Positions 43,440-52,102 of a DNA stretch of 64,000 nt are shown piece by piece; the first letter of the stretch is position 1, and the number at the start of each line of letters is the position of its first letter. Position numbers and translations under genes: made by a program. Under the pieces are notes generated by a model. The model saw only the letters and a program-made list of their open reading frames with translations. It did not search any database and was not told the DNA's origin. The stretch is from Micavibrio_C sp046294845 (lineage in GTDB: Bacteria; Pseudomonadota; Alphaproteobacteria; Micavibrionales; Micavibrionaceae): the NCBI GenBank assembly GCA_046294845.1, contig JBKBNU010000001.1:1488001-1552000 (forward strand), read 5' to 3'.

Positions 43440-44375
43440 TTAGAGGTTTAAAACGCGCACGGGATGAATCTCCGGACCTTCGATGCTGACCAGCGCTACG
43501 GGCTGTCCATTGAGGACGGCAAGAGCAGTATCACCTTGCTTCCAGTCTATGCCGGCCTTGTTAAGCCGTTCGAGATCGGGGCGGGCGATGAAGGACAGCA
43601 TTTGACCGTTTTTCAGCCGTGCAGCTTCCTGCATATTCAAGGCCAGTGCCGGGATATCGGCCAGCACGGTCTCCACAGGAAGCAACGCTTCTTCAAGGCG
43701 GCCACTATTGGCCAATTCTTCAAGTTTTTCAAGAGAAATCGCGGTTTTTTGGGTCAGGGGGCCTACGGATTCCCGTCTTAAATCCCTGATATAACCCACG
43801 GTTCCCAAGGCTTGCGCCATATCACGAACCAGCGAGCGGATATAGGTGCCTTTGCCGCAGATGACCCTGAAACGGGGCATCTCGTCGTTAAAATCAATGA
43901 TTTCAATATGTTCTATGTAAACCGTCCGCGCCGCCAGTTCTACAGTTTCCCCGTCGCGTGCCAGATCATAGGCGCGTTCCCCGTCAACTTTGATCGCGGA
44001 AAACTGGGGCGGGATCTGACTGATTTCGCCAGTGAAGCGCGGCAAGATAGCTTCGATTTCGGCCTGTGTAGGGCGCTTATCGGATGTCGCGATCACTTCG
44101 CCTTCGGCATCGTCTGTATTACGCGCTTCGCCCCAGCAGGCCGCAAAGCTGTAGACCTTGATATGGTCCTGACAATACGGAATGGTCTTGGTGGCCTCCC
44201 CAAGCGCAATCGGCAATATCCCTGTGGCCAGCGGATCGAGAGTACCGCCATGGCCTACCTTTTGAGCATCGAAGAGGCGGCGGACCTTGCCGACGGCCTG
44301 CGTCGAGCCTAACCCTTCCGGCTTATCAAGATTGATCCAGCCATTAATAATCTGACCCTTTTTCTTTCGGGACAT
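43440..44375 (-). CDS. truB: tRNA pseudouridine(55) synthase TruB
   Basis: 311 residues. Catalytic Asp47 is in GHGGTLDPLATGILP. GWINLDKPEGLGSTQAVGKVRR, GAYSFA-like VYSFAACWGEARNTDDAEG and FRVICGKGTYIRSLVRDMAQALG are typical. It isomerises U55 in the T-loop of all tRNAs. It lies in the rimP-nusA-infB-rbfA-truB-rpsO run, 6 nt after rbfA. Confidence 0.97.
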   Translation of the reverse strand: MSRKKKGQIINGWINLDKPEGLGSTQAVGKVRRLFDAQKVGHGGTLDPLATGILPIALGEATKTIPYCQDHIKVYSFAACWGEARNTDDAEGEVIATSDKRPTQAEIEAILPRFTGEISQIPPQFSAIKVDGERAYDLARDGETVELAARTVYIEHIEIIDFNDEMPRFRVICGKGTYIRSLVRDMAQALGTVGYIRDLRRESVGPLTQKTAISLEKLEELANSGRLEEALLPVETVLADIPALALNMQEAARLKNGQMLSFIARPDLERLNKAGIDWKQGDTALAVLNGQPVALVSIEGPEIHPVRVLNL

Positions 44376-44381
44376 CCGGTT

Positions 44382-44759
44382 TTACTCTTCCGCTGATTTG
44401 GGGAGATTTCTCAAGATATCTTCGATGCGGCCCGCTTTATCAAAGCGGTCATCGATGACAAATTTGACCTTGGGTGTGAATTTCATCTTCATCTTGCCGT
44501 TAATATCATGCTGGAAGATGTGGGCGGATTCGTTCAGGACTTTCAGAACGGGGGCAATGTCATCAACGGCCAGCATAGATATATAGGCGGTGGCGTGTTT
44601 CATATCGGGGGATACGCGCACCTCTGCCACAGTAATCTGTGAGGCCTTTTCAAAGAGCAAGGGGTCGTTAAAGCTGCCACGCTGCAAAGTCTCCGCCATG
44701 ATATGGCGGAGTTGCTCGCTTACTCTCAGCTGTCTTTGTGATGGCAGGTGCGTATTCAT
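44382..44759 (-). CDS. rbfA: ribosome-binding factor RbfA
   Basis: 125 residues from the ATG that shares one base with the infB stop (TAATG); the open frame extends 13 codons into infB. SQRQLRVSEQLRHIMAETLQRG, ITVAEVRVSPDMKHATAYI and FTPKVKFVIDDRFDKAGRIEDIL are the family hallmarks. It is a KH-fold factor needed for 16S rRNA 5'-end maturation and cold adaptation. Confidence 0.95.
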   Translation of the reverse strand: MNTHLPSQRQLRVSEQLRHIMAETLQRGSFNDPLLFEKASQITVAEVRVSPDMKHATAYISMLAVDDIAPVLKVLNESAHIFQHDINGKMKMKFTPKVKFVIDDRFDKAGRIEDILRNLPKSAEE

Positions 44760-47368
44760 TATGCGATGGAACGTGCCTCTTCGATCACGTCGTAACATTC
44801 GATGATATCGCCATCCTTGATGTCGTCATAACTTTCGAACGCCATACCGCATTCCATACCCTCGCGCACTTCTTTGACTTCGTCCTTCATGCGTTTCAGG
44901 GTTTTCAGCATGCCTTCGTGGATAACAACGTTATCACGCAACAGACGTACTTTGGATCCGCGCTTAACCATACCGATGGTAACCATACAACCCGCAACTT
45001 TACCAACCTTGGTAATGTTGAAGACCTGACGGATTTCGGCTTGGCCCAGATATTCCTCGCGTATATTCGGGGATAGCAGGCCGCTCAGCATCGCTTTCAC
45101 ATCGTCAATGACGTTGTAAATGATGTTGTAGTAACGCAAGTTAACGCCGTTACGTTCGGACAATTCACGGGCTTGCGCGTTGGCACGTACGTTAAAGCCG
45201 ACAATCAGGCCGCCCGAAGCGTTCGCCAGAATAACGTCAGATTCGGTAATAGCGCCGACACCGGAATGGAGGACGCGTACGGCAACTTCCGGATTCTCTT
45301 CCTCGATCTTGCGCAAGGAGCCAATAATCGCTTCGACGGAACCATGAACGTCACCCTTGATGACCACAGCCAGTTCTTTCTTGGATTCACGGCTGGCGGC
45401 CAGCATGGTGTTGAAGCGTGATTTGCCATCGCTGAGCATGCGGACGTTGGCGGCTTCACGTTTCTTGCGCTGACGATATTCACTGATGTCGCGGGCCTTA
45501 CCTTCTTCGCCAACGACGAGGAAGGAATCACCTGCATCAGGTGCGCCGTTCAGGCCCAGAACCTCGACCGGCTGGCCGGGGATAGCAATATCAATTTGCT
45601 GCCCACGATCGTTCATCATTGCGCGGACGCGGCCCCATTCGGCACCGACCACAAAAATATCACCGACCTTGAGCGTACCATTCTGGATCAGAACGGTGGC
45701 AACATTACCACGGCCAACTTCCAGTTTGGCTTCGATCACTGTACCTTGTGCATCGCGGTCAGGGTTGGCTTTCAGGTCCAGAACCTCGGCCTGCAGAAGA
45801 ATGGCTTCTTCAAGTTTATCAAGGTTCATTTTCTTCTTGGCTGAAACTTCAACGCACAATGTCTCACCGCTCAACTCTTCAACGATAATTTCGTGCTGGA
45901 GCAAGTCCTGTTTTACCTTTAGCGGATTGGCATCCGGAAGATCGACTTTGTTAACGGCCACGATAATCGGCACATGGGCCGCCTTGGCGTGGTTAATGGC
46001 TTCGATGGTTTGCGGCATAATGCTGTCATTGGCAGCAACAACCAGAACCACGATGTCGGTTACGTTCGCACCACGGGCACGCATTTCGGTAAAGGCGGCG
46101 TGGCCAGGTGTATCAAGGAATGTAATCCGTTTACCGGATGACATGTTTACCTGATAGGCGCCGATATGCTGGGTAATACCACCAGCTTCACCGGATACAA
46201 CATCTGTTGAGCGCAAGGCATCGAGCAGAGATGTTTTACCGTGGTCAACGTGACCCATGATGGTGACAACAGGCGGACGTGATTTCAGTTCATATTCCGT
46301 ATCTTCCGTACCTTCGATACCGATTTCGATATCGGACTCGGTAACGCGCTTGATCTTGTGACCAAATTCCATGATCAGAAGTTCGGCTGTATCGGCATCA
46401 ATCGATTGTGTGACTGTGGCCATCACACCCATTTTCATCAGGGATTTGACCAAATCACCGGCACGTTCAGCCATACGGTTGGACAGTTCCTGAATGGTAA
46501 TGGTTTCGGGAACAACAACTTCGCGTGATTGCTTGGTTTGTTCGGCCGAGCTTTTGCCGCTCATACGGGCCTTTTCACGGGCGCGGCGGACGGAGGCCAG
46601 AGAACGACCGCGATCGCTGTCGAAGTCCTCGCTCATGACTTTTATCACGGTCAGTCGACCGCCTCGGCGGGCATCATTGTTTTCTGTAGGACGGCGCGGC
46701 GGCTGATGCTGACGCTTCATGCGGCTGCGGTAGCTTTCTTCTTCTTCTTCATCCTCGGCACCCAAGGAACCACCGCCACGGCGACCACCGGCAGGGGCAT
46801 TGGCAGAAGGCGGGAATTTTGAAGCACCTGGAGCTGCTGGCTGTGATGCCGAGGGCAGAGGACGCGTCTCGATTTCACGGGCAGCGCGCTGGCGTTGTTC
46901 TTCAGCCTCAATTTGCTGCAGTTCTTCCAGTTCCTTGCGGCGCAGTTCTTCTTCACGGGATAGAGCAGGGGTAGCAGATTTTGCTTGCTCTACAGCGGCA
47001 GATTCCTCGACCGCTTCCTCTTTTTTACGCTGGGCTTCTTCTTCGGCAAGTTGAAGTGCGCGAATACGGGCTTCGCGCTCTTCGGATGTCAGCTGGTGCA
47101 TTTCGCTGACAGGGGCTGCCGGTGCGCCGAGATCGAAGTTTTCTTCATCGGTGGGTTTGGCGTCCTGTGTCAGCGTACGTTTGCGGCGGACCTCAACGGA
47201 AACAGTTTTACCACGACCTTGCGAAAGGCTTTGGCGGATTTGTGTTCCTCCAGCTCCTCCGGCTGCGGGCGCGGCGTTATTACCCTTAAGGCTGAGAGTT
47301 CCTTTGCCACCAAGGCTTAAGGTCTTTTTCTCTTGGGTTTTGTTGTCTTTGTCTTTTGTTTCGGTCAT
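44759..47368 (-). CDS. infB: translation initiation factor IF-2
   Basis: 869 residues. A long low-complexity N-terminal region (about 1-340, with LSLGGKGTLSLKGNN, Glu/Arg-rich coil and RRGGGSLGAEDEEEE) is followed by the GTPase domain: GHVDHGKTSLLDALR (G1), EAGGITQHIGAYQV, DTPGHAAFTEMRARG (G3) and NKVDLP (G4). Then come the EF-Tu-like domains and the C-terminal fMet-tRNA-binding domain. AAGGG precedes the ATG. The gap to nusA is only 54 nt, with no room for the ylxR (DUF448) gene found there in most alphaproteobacteria. Confidence 0.97.
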   Translation of the reverse strand: MTETKDKDNKTQEKKTLSLGGKGTLSLKGNNAAPAAGGAGGTQIRQSLSQGRGKTVSVEVRRKRTLTQDAKPTDEENFDLGAPAAPVSEMHQLTSEEREARIRALQLAEEEAQRKKEEAVEESAAVEQAKSATPALSREEELRRKELEELQQIEAEEQRQRAAREIETRPLPSASQPAAPGASKFPPSANAPAGGRRGGGSLGAEDEEEEESYRSRMKRQHQPPRRPTENNDARRGGRLTVIKVMSEDFDSDRGRSLASVRRAREKARMSGKSSAEQTKQSREVVVPETITIQELSNRMAERAGDLVKSLMKMGVMATVTQSIDADTAELLIMEFGHKIKRVTESDIEIGIEGTEDTEYELKSRPPVVTIMGHVDHGKTSLLDALRSTDVVSGEAGGITQHIGAYQVNMSSGKRITFLDTPGHAAFTEMRARGANVTDIVVLVVAANDSIMPQTIEAINHAKAAHVPIIVAVNKVDLPDANPLKVKQDLLQHEIIVEELSGETLCVEVSAKKKMNLDKLEEAILLQAEVLDLKANPDRDAQGTVIEAKLEVGRGNVATVLIQNGTLKVGDIFVVGAEWGRVRAMMNDRGQQIDIAIPGQPVEVLGLNGAPDAGDSFLVVGEEGKARDISEYRQRKKREAANVRMLSDGKSRFNTMLAASRESKKELAVVIKGDVHGSVEAIIGSLRKIEEENPEVAVRVLHSGVGAITESDVILANASGGLIVGFNVRANAQARELSERNGVNLRYYNIIYNVIDDVKAMLSGLLSPNIREEYLGQAEIRQVFNITKVGKVAGCMVTIGMVKRGSKVRLLRDNVVIHEGMLKTLKRMKDEVKEVREGMECGMAFESYDDIKDGDIIECYDVIEEARSIA

Positions 47369-47422
47369 CTCATACCCTTTTGGGGTCAGTGTTTCACCAG
47401 CGTTTTTAGTCTTTACTTAAAA

Positions 47423-48925
47423 TCATACAGTTGTTGCGGCTTGTTCTTCTTCGGCGAACCAGTCGGCACGAGCCAGCATGATCAGATCGTTGGCGGTTGC
47501 CATGGTCATGTCAGCCCCAACAATTTCAATCAGTTCGTCGGCAGCAAGATCAGCAAGATCGTCTTTTGTTTTGACACCCGCTTCACCCAGCTTGACAATC
47601 TGTTGTGTTGTCAGGCCTTCGAATTCAACCAGATCTTGCTGGATACCCAGTTCGACCTGCTTCTTCTGCAGTTCTTTTTCAATCTCTTCCAGCCACGCAA
47701 TCGCACGGTTCTGAAGTTCGGAGGAAACGTCTTCTGTGAAGCCTTCAATGGTATTCAATTCTGAAAGTTCGGCTTCGGCAATTTCTTCCACTTTGGTGAA
47801 GCCTTCAGCTACCAACAAGTGGGCGATCACTTCGTCCACATCCAGAGCTTCCATGAACAGCGAAGAGCGCAGTTTGAACTCTTCGGCGCGGCGTGCGGAT
47901 TCTTCAGCTTCGGTGAGGATATCGATATCCCAGCCGGTCAGCATGGAAGCCAGACGCACGTTTTGACCACGGCGACCAATCGCGAGAGAGAGCTGCTCTT
48001 CAGGAACAACCACTTCCATACGTTTTTTCTCTTCATCCAGAACCACTTTGGACACTTCAGCCGGGGCCAGAGCGTTCACGGTAAAGGTCGGAATGTCGCT
48101 CTGCCAAGGCACGATATCGATTTTTTCGCCTTGCAGTTCGCCGACAACAGCTTGAACACGGCTGCCGCGCATACCAACGCACGCGCCCACCGGATCAATA
48201 CCGTTATCACGGGAATAAACAGCGATTTTTGCACGGCTGCCCGGATCACGGGAAACAGCCTTGATTTCGATGATGCCGTCATAAATCTCAGGCACTTCCT
48301 GCATGAACAGTTTGGCCATGAATTCGGGGCGTGTGCGGGACAGGAAGATTTGCGGACCGCGAATTTCCTGACGAACGTCATAAATGATCGCGCGAATGCG
48401 ATCACCGGTTTTGAAATGTTCGCGGGGCAGAGCCTCGTCACGACGCATCAGGGCCTCGGCACGGCCTCCGATATCGACGGTCACGTTACCGAATTCAACG
48501 CGCTTAACAACGCCGTTGATGATTTCGGAGACGCGATCTTTGAATTCGTCATATTGTTTAGCGCGCTCGGCTTCACGAACTTTTTGCATGATAACTTGCT
48601 TGGCTGTTTGGGCTGCAATACGGCCAAAATCCAGCGGGGGCAGGTTATCAATCAGGAATTCGCCGAGTTCGGCTGTTTTCTTAATTCTACGCGCTTCATC
48701 CAGTGTCAACTGGCGTGTTTCGTCTTCGATAACCTCGACAACTTCACGGTAGCGTTTCAGTTCGATTGCCCCGGAACGGCGGTCAATGTGCGCGCGGATA
48801 TCATGGTCGTGACCGTATTTGGAGCGGCCCGCTTTTTGAATGGCTTCCTCCATCGCGGCGAGGACGATCTCGCGTTCAATGTTTTTTTCACGGGCTACAG
48901 CATCAGCTACTTGCAGAAGTTCCAT
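47423..48925 (-). CDS. nusA: transcription termination/antitermination factor NusA
   Basis: 500 residues: an N-terminal RNA-polymerase-binding domain (VADAVAREKNIEREIVLAAMEEAIQKAG), S1 domain, two KH domains (DPVGACVGMRGSRVQAVVGEL and LAIGRRGQNVRLASMLTGWDIDI) and C-terminal acidic repeats of the alphaproteobacterial type. It binds RNAP and nascent RNA and controls pausing and termination. AAGGA is 6 nt before the ATG. It is second in the rimP operon. Confidence 0.97.
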   Translation of the reverse strand: MELLQVADAVAREKNIEREIVLAAMEEAIQKAGRSKYGHDHDIRAHIDRRSGAIELKRYREVVEVIEDETRQLTLDEARRIKKTAELGEFLIDNLPPLDFGRIAAQTAKQVIMQKVREAERAKQYDEFKDRVSEIINGVVKRVEFGNVTVDIGGRAEALMRRDEALPREHFKTGDRIRAIIYDVRQEIRGPQIFLSRTRPEFMAKLFMQEVPEIYDGIIEIKAVSRDPGSRAKIAVYSRDNGIDPVGACVGMRGSRVQAVVGELQGEKIDIVPWQSDIPTFTVNALAPAEVSKVVLDEEKKRMEVVVPEEQLSLAIGRRGQNVRLASMLTGWDIDILTEAEESARRAEEFKLRSSLFMEALDVDEVIAHLLVAEGFTKVEEIAEAELSELNTIEGFTEDVSSELQNRAIAWLEEIEKELQKKQVELGIQQDLVEFEGLTTQQIVKLGEAGVKTKDDLADLAADELIEIVGADMTMATANDLIMLARADWFAEEEQAATTV

Positions 48926-48955
48926 GGTTTTTTCCTTGTTCTCCAGTCCTGATTT

Positions 48956-49531
48956 TCAGTTCTCAGGGTTTGTTAGAGGGTTGGTAGTCGTTTGGTTATC
49001 GGCAGCCAAATCTTCGGCAGGAGCAGCAGCTTCGGCCCATTTTTTGGTTGCGGCAATCAGTTCATCCGTTAAGACCAGCTTGGCTTTGGCAATACTGGCA
49101 TAGGGAAGGTTTACAGGGCCTTTGTCGGGCATTTCCAGCTTGATCAGGTCGCCATCAAGGCCACGCAGATGGCCGCGGAAACGCTTTTGACCGTCTTGAG
49201 GGATATCCAGTTCGATTTTCGCTTCAAATCCTGAGAAAGTTTCGAAATCCTCCAGAGATATCAGCAGACGGTCAATGCCGGGGGAGCTGACTTCCAGACG
49301 GTAGGCACTTTTAACAGGATCCTCGACATCCAGCAATGCCGAAAGTTCACGGCTCAGGCGCGTACAATCATCAAGCGGCAGACGGCGGGTGAGCGGGTTT
49401 TCGGCAATGATCTGCACATTCTGGGCGCCGCCTTCGCCTGTGATGCGGACACATACAAGACGCAAACCGAGACTCTCGGCAACGGGGGTTGCGATATCAG
49501 CGATTTTCAGCTCAACAGGCGTGGCTCTCAT
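48956..49531 (-). CDS. rimP: ribosome maturation factor RimP
   Basis: 191 residues. APVAESLGLRLVCVRI-like start (ATPVAESLGL), LPLDDCTRLSRELSALLDVED, then YRLEVSSPGIDRLL, which is the family signature, and the C-terminal SH3-like domain FRGHLRGLDGDLIKLEMPDKG. The last 25 residues are an Ala/Asn-rich tail. It is first gene of the nusA operon, needed for 30S assembly. A terminator-like hairpin lies 48 nt upstream. Confidence 0.95.
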   Translation of the reverse strand: MRATPVELKIADIATPVAESLGLRLVCVRITGEGGAQNVQIIAENPLTRRLPLDDCTRLSRELSALLDVEDPVKSAYRLEVSSPGIDRLLISLEDFETFSGFEAKIELDIPQDGQKRFRGHLRGLDGDLIKLEMPDKGPVNLPYASIAKAKLVLTDELIAATKKWAEAAAPAEDLAADNQTTTNPLTNPEN

Positions 49532-49579
49532 ATGTGTCTTCTTGCCTTCAACAAAGCTTTGAAACGGGGTCCAGATAAC

Positions 49580-49605
49580 AAAAAAGGCGGGCCGCGAAGC
49601 CCACC
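49580..49605 (-). terminator. terminator-like hairpin in the rimP leader region
   Basis: GGCGGGC (49586-49592) pairs with GCCCACC (49599-49605; one G-U), loop of six, followed on the minus strand by six T residues, 48 nt before the rimP start. It is either a second terminator for the pilin operon or a leader attenuator of rimP-nusA. Confidence 0.6.
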
Positions 49606-49640
49606 ATTCATATGACTGAACGATAATTTACGGGGACTAT

Positions 49641-49682
49641 AAAAGAAACCCGCCGGTAAAGCAAGTCTTTCCGGCGGGTTTT
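49641..49682 (-). terminator. terminator of the pilin-like operon
   Basis: AAACCCGCCGG (49646-49656) and CCGGCGGGTTT (49671-49681) form 11 pairs, extended inward by AAAG/CTTT; TTTT follows on the minus strand. It lies just after the 49706 stop. Confidence 0.8.
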
Positions 49683-49705
49683 GAAAATTTATTAGGAAAA
49701 ATATC

Positions 49706-52102
49706 CTATCTGTTACATGTACATGGATAGTGGGTGTACTTGCTTGGTGATGTTTCTACCCAGCAGGCTCCCGTATTACCCTTTTGTGCACAGGTACAGC
49801 TTGGAGTACCGCTACCGAGTTTCGGACCCATCTGGATTCCGCCTTCGCCACCCAGTGCGCCACCTGTGGACTTCCAGACAAAGGCAGAAGTTGTACAGAT
49901 TGCTGCATCTGTGGGGCCTGTTCCCGGATAAGGGGCGCCAGGGACGCAATTTCCACCGCCATCGATTTCAAAGCGGTAATACCATTTTTCCGGACGGGTC
50001 TCGTCTTCACAAGCCAGATCACAGGTCGTGACGTTGTGCGAGAAATGCTCCGTTGTGGTATCGCAAGAGCAGCCACTCGTATCCCAACCAGTGTTGGACC
50101 AACTGCAAACCCCAGGTGTGGCACTGAAGGTTTGGATACGATAAGCTGTGCCAACATAACCAGTACCCATTGCAACATCGCATGAATAAGGTGTGGTGTC
50201 GGTTCTCGTCCCGCCATCTGTGGTCCCTTCAATTGCAGCATCACAGCCGCAAGTGTTGGTAATCGAAGGCTCCCAGGCACAAACATTATTGGCATTATTG
50301 AAACTATATGTCGTGGTTTCATTTCCAATGTTATAACCGGTACCACAAGCAGCAGGTGAATCCGGCGGTTGTGCCGTTACAGGACCTGGGCACAAACAGG
50401 CTGTGTAGTCGCTGGCCCCAGTATAAACCCATCTACAGTTAAGAGCATCCCATGATTGTTCTAATAATGCTGCATTACCGCTGGGTGATTCACCGGGGCA
50501 GGCGCCATTTACCCACTGGTTACTAGTATCGGGAGGGACGTCACAATTGCAAATACCTGTCTCGCCACTGCTATATCGCCAAACACCATTATTACAATAA
50601 AAACGCGCGCGCCTTTGATTGAGGGCATAACTTCCTGTGTCAGTTGCCCACTCATAAGAACCATGATTCCTGTTTGGCATGGCAATAGGGTTGGTGATCG
50701 GTACTTGGTTACTATCACGTCTGTATATAGATAGAGGTGGGCCTGCTGCACACACCTGTACACTTAAACCGTTACAGGGTGTCAAGGGTTTTGCAGCGCA
50801 TACGGGGTCACCGCTGGAATTAATACCCGTCATGACAGGGGCTGAACTGCTGGTGCAGAAAACTCTGATCGGGGCGCATATAGCTGTACCCATTTCGCCG
50901 CTGCTGCCACCTTCAATACCCATCATGTACTCGCCAGGATTGGTACAACCCATGCCTTCGGCAACATCGCCGCCCAAACGTCTAGGGTCGAAGCAGTTGC
51001 TCCCATCCAATTCACAAAAGGCCTGTGCCTGAATGGAGTTTTCTGCGCGTAAACCAGCAGTATGGGCGATGGCAGCCGTAGAAATGTTGTTATCATGATC
51101 ATAGTTAAACGTTGCCAGCGGAACGACGAGGGCATCAGTAGGATTGAGGGTGTCAATCCCCACACCATCCTCTACGATGGCCTGCATGTCTTGCGAGTTT
51201 GTCTCTGTCCTGACCCACTTGGCGGGTTCTGATTCAACAAAATAATCGATTACATCGTCATAACGGTTTACGCCCTGAGCATCACTCCTGTATTCGGCTA
51301 CAAAAACAGACAGTGGCGGATTAAGGGGGAGGATTGGTGGCAATGTCACTGTCCCCGGATCAAAAACGAAACAGTTTTCAGCGTCAAGGGTAGTGCCGCC
51401 GCATTCTTCGGTCATTGATCCATTAGTCGTATAGCTGCCCAGCTGGTTGGGGCCGTGACTCAAAATCAGAAAAGGTGCTGAACCCGGTGGATCAAGCAAA
51501 CTATCGCCTTGAGCGTTAACGATATGGATGGCACCGTTTCTTGGATTGTAAGTGCCTCTGTCGGTCATGCTTTCCGTTACCGCATATAGCAGTCTTCCCC
51601 CGTAAGCATCATAGGTTTTCCTTTCGTCAACCTGAAGGAGTCTGAAAGGAATGGCGCCAATAACAACACGGTTGTTGGCAAGAGCAGCCGCACGGTCAAC
51701 TGTGGTAAATGTAACGCCTGTGCTTAGGCGATAGTTGGTGCCATCCAAGGCTTCTTCCACACATATACCATCCTGACAGTTTCCAATCGCAACCGATTGT
51801 GCAAGGCAACTGGGGGCTTCATCGCCATAGTCGGCGTTATCACGTGCTACATCCATTTCGGCGGGGCAAGGAAGGCGATTAAAGGCTTGTCTGAAAACAT
51901 CAATTTTCTCGGCTAGTTCCTGCACATTTTGTTGGGTTTCCTGCCATTGTTTCTTTTTTGTATAAACAACATAAGCGTGGCCAGCAGTACCTGCAAAAAT
52001 GCCCAATATGACCATACCAATTGCAATCTGTATAAGAGAGTAACCTGCCTCTCTGTTCTCAGCAGGGGCCTTGCCAAAAGCGCCTATCGTCAGTTTGTGC
52101 AT
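49706..52102 (-). CDS. large pilin-like protein with Cys/Trp repeat domain, GspK-like Q+5
   Basis: 798 residues, third and last gene of the pilin-like operon. The N-terminal type IV prepilin signal is EAG|YSLIQIAIGMVILGIF, with Gly20 before cleavage, but mature position 5 is Gln25, not the usual Glu. A shared pilin-operon head follows: RLPCPAEMDV, YDAYGGRLLYAVTES, ILSHGPNQLG and DAENCFVFD. At about 415-435 the C-terminal motif of its two sisters appears (PVMTGINSSGDPVC), but here 360 further residues follow. They are Cys-rich with a C-x-W...CxC pattern repeated: CxC at 518, 569, 618, 678, 769 and 794. It is probably an exported tip subunit or adhesin, by inference. Confidence 0.75.
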   Translation of the reverse strand: MHKLTIGAFGKAPAENREAGYSLIQIAIGMVILGIFAGTAGHAYVVYTKKKQWQETQQNVQELAEKIDVFRQAFNRLPCPAEMDVARDNADYGDEAPSCLAQSVAIGNCQDGICVEEALDGTNYRLSTGVTFTTVDRAAALANNRVVIGAIPFRLLQVDERKTYDAYGGRLLYAVTESMTDRGTYNPRNGAIHIVNAQGDSLLDPPGSAPFLILSHGPNQLGSYTTNGSMTEECGGTTLDAENCFVFDPGTVTLPPILPLNPPLSVFVAEYRSDAQGVNRYDDVIDYFVESEPAKWVRTETNSQDMQAIVEDGVGIDTLNPTDALVVPLATFNYDHDNNISTAAIAHTAGLRAENSIQAQAFCELDGSNCFDPRRLGGDVAEGMGCTNPGEYMMGIEGGSSGEMGTAICAPIRVFCTSSSAPVMTGINSSGDPVCAAKPLTPCNGLSVQVCAAGPPLSIYRRDSNQVPITNPIAMPNRNHGSYEWATDTGSYALNQRRARFYCNNGVWRYSSGETGICNCDVPPDTSNQWVNGACPGESPSGNAALLEQSWDALNCRWVYTGASDYTACLCPGPVTAQPPDSPAACGTGYNIGNETTTYSFNNANNVCAWEPSITNTCGCDAAIEGTTDGGTRTDTTPYSCDVAMGTGYVGTAYRIQTFSATPGVCSWSNTGWDTSGCSCDTTTEHFSHNVTTCDLACEDETRPEKWYYRFEIDGGGNCVPGAPYPGTGPTDAAICTTSAFVWKSTGGALGGEGGIQMGPKLGSGTPSCTCAQKGNTGACWVETSPSKYTHYPCTCNR

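Noticed and set aside
47819..48952. 377-codon ORF on the plus strand
   Set aside because: It lies wholly antisense to nusA, has no RBS and no family pattern; it reflects codon bias of the real gene.
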